Origin: DATLFS01 sp035540935
GTDB lineage: Bacteria; Actinomycetota; CADDZG01; WHSQ01
Direction: 5' to 3'
DNA: 14,651 nucleotides
NCBI GenBank assembly: GCA_035540935.1
Contig: DATLFS010000113.1
Span: forward strand, 1 to 14,651
In this document: one piece after another, positions 13,787 through 14,651 of the stretch
Position numbering within the stretch: the first letter of the stretch is position 1
Layout: every line of letters starts with the position of its first letter
Made by a program: the position numbers and the translations under genes
Notes under the pieces: model-generated
What the model was told of the DNA's origin: nothing
The model's database searches: none
Seen by the model: the letters and a program-made list of their open reading frames with translations, nothing else

Positions 13787-14651
13787 GCGAGACGCGGGAC
13801 CTGCGCGCTCAGGTTGCGGCCCTCGAGCAGCTCCTCGAGGTGCACGAGCGGGTGGCGCTGGAGAAGGCGGCGCAGCTCGAAGACGCCGTGCGCGACCGCA
13901 ACTTCGCGTTGGCGCGTGCCGACGTGGAGGCGTCGCGCCTCACAGAGGTGTTGATGAGCCTTCCGGCCGCGGTCGCCATCTACGACGGACCCGAGCACCG
14001 GCTCCGCTTCGCCAACCCGCCGGCGCTGGAGATCCTGGGTCGCACGGTGGAATTGGGGCGCCCGCTGCGAGAGCTCGTTCCAGAGGTCGAATCGCAGGGG
14101 TACATCGATCTGTTCGAGCAGATCTACGCAACGGGTGAGCCCTTCTACGGAACGGAATCACCGGTGATCTTGGAGAGCGATGGCGGGTCTCGGCTGAGAC
14201 ACTTCGACCTTGCGCTCCTCCCGATGCGGGACGCGCAGGGCCGGGTGAACAGCATCCTGTCGTTCGCCTACGAGGTCTCGGAGAAGGTCGAGAATCGTCG
14301 TCGGGCGGAGGCGCTCGCTGCAAGCCTCAGCGGCCTGGCGGACGTCGCGCACGAGATCAACGCTGCGTCGACACTCGAGTCGGTCCTCGCGCTGGCGGGT
14401 GAGTCGGCGCGCTCGCTGCTCGGCGCGCCGACCTCTTTGGTACGGATCGCGCGACCCGAATCGGTCGAGCCCTTGCTGCGCATAGCGGCCGACGGAGACG
14501 CCGCCGTGGCAGCCACCACCTGGACGGAAGCCACGGCTCCGCTGGCGGACGAGGTCTGCGAGCGCAGAGAGGTGTTGCGATTCGACTCGCACGCGATTGC
14601 AGCTCGTGTCCCGGGAACCCCTTTCGGATCGTGGATCGGCGTCCCCCTCGA
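13783..14651 (+). CDS. PAS-GAF signalling protein, 3' end outside window
   Basis: The visible 289 residues comprise a coiled-coil-prone N-terminus (DLRAQVAALEQLLEVHERVALEKAAQL in two heptad runs), a PAS domain (about residues 60-170: LMSLPAAVAIYDGPEHRLRF, FANPPALEILGR, LALLPMRDAQGRVNSILSF), and the start of a GAF domain from about residue 185 (LADVAHEINAASTLESVLAL). The output domain lies beyond the window; a histidine kinase or a PP2C/SpoIIE phosphatase would be typical. No membrane segment is present, so it is cytosolic. The start overlaps the stop of the sensor-like gene by four bases, so both proteins should be made together. The PAS ligand or cofactor cannot be told. Confidence 0.85.
   Translation, partial: MSETRDLRAQVAALEQLLEVHERVALEKAAQLEDAVRDRNFALARADVEASRLTEVLMSLPAAVAIYDGPEHRLRFANPPALEILGRTVELGRPLRELVPEVESQGYIDLFEQIYATGEPFYGTESPVILESDGGSRLRHFDLALLPMRDAQGRVNSILSFAYEVSEKVENRRRAEALAASLSGLADVAHEINAASTLESVLALAGESARSLLGAPTSLVRIARPESVEPLLRIAADGDAAVAATTWTEATAPLADEVCERREVLRFDSHAIAARVPGTPFGSWIGVPL

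Noticed and set aside
1..14651. Mobile elements, CRISPR arrays, tRNA or rRNA genes
   Set aside because: No transposase or integrase motif, no spaced direct repeats, and no tRNA-like cloverleaf or rRNA segment was recognised on either strand.

Overview
High-GC bacterial chromosomal DNA, about two thirds G+C, with densely packed genes, frequent GTG starts and 4-bp stop/start overlaps. A PAC2-family protein, a DUF-type sensor gene of a kind I associate with actinobacterial stress regulators, and TANNNT boxes seven bases before start codons all suggest Actinomycetota, possibly an uncultivated soil lineage. This rests on gene content and signals only. No rRNA, tRNA, insertion sequence, CRISPR array or plasmid or phage gene was found, and no gene-free stretch exceeds 300 bases.

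Layout. Positions 1-1408 (minus): a hotdog-fold protein followed by a YhfW-like FAD oxidoreductase that runs off the window. Divergent from them, 1455-2264 (plus) is a class I SAM methyltransferase gene interrupted by one in-frame UGA. Next come a cold-shock gene with a strong bidirectional terminator (2383-2634), a small acidic protein (2661-2867, minus) and an epoxide hydrolase-like alpha/beta hydrolase (2970-3809). Two divergent single-domain cyclic-nucleotide-binding-like proteins (3814-4230 minus, 4330-4749 plus) precede a flavin monooxygenase-like enzyme (to 6227). Converging on it is a two-gene minus-strand unit: a DHA2-type MFS exporter and a large nucleotide-cyclase/STAND-ATPase/TPR regulator (6224-10410). 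A plus-strand run follows: PAC2 protein, DedA membrane protein, a secreted protein with an oligolysine mature N-terminus and a small acidic protein (10534-12944). The window ends with a sensor-like protein translationally coupled to a PAS/GAF signalling protein cut by the window edge.

Most notable observation: the methyltransferase UGA (1866-1868) lies in the same reading frame as both halves of a typical Rossmann methyltransferase. It sits directly after a Cys codon where, from memory, relatives carry a second Cys. It is followed, after exactly 11 bases, by a perfect 6-bp stem with a 6-base loop, plus a 4-bp lower stem abutting the UGA. This matches the geometry of a bacterial SECIS element such as that of E. 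coli fdhF. I therefore read 1455-2264 as one gene, a candidate selenocysteine-containing methyltransferase (Cys137-Sec138). A recent nonsense mutation or a base error are the alternatives. No selenocysteine machinery gene lies in the window, so the idea must be tested in the rest of the genome and in homologues.

A second theme is cyclic-nucleotide signalling: one cyclase-like regulator and two cNMP-domain proteins lie within 5 kb, yet each lacks a residue normally needed for catalysis or ligand contact. The set may be a repurposed module.
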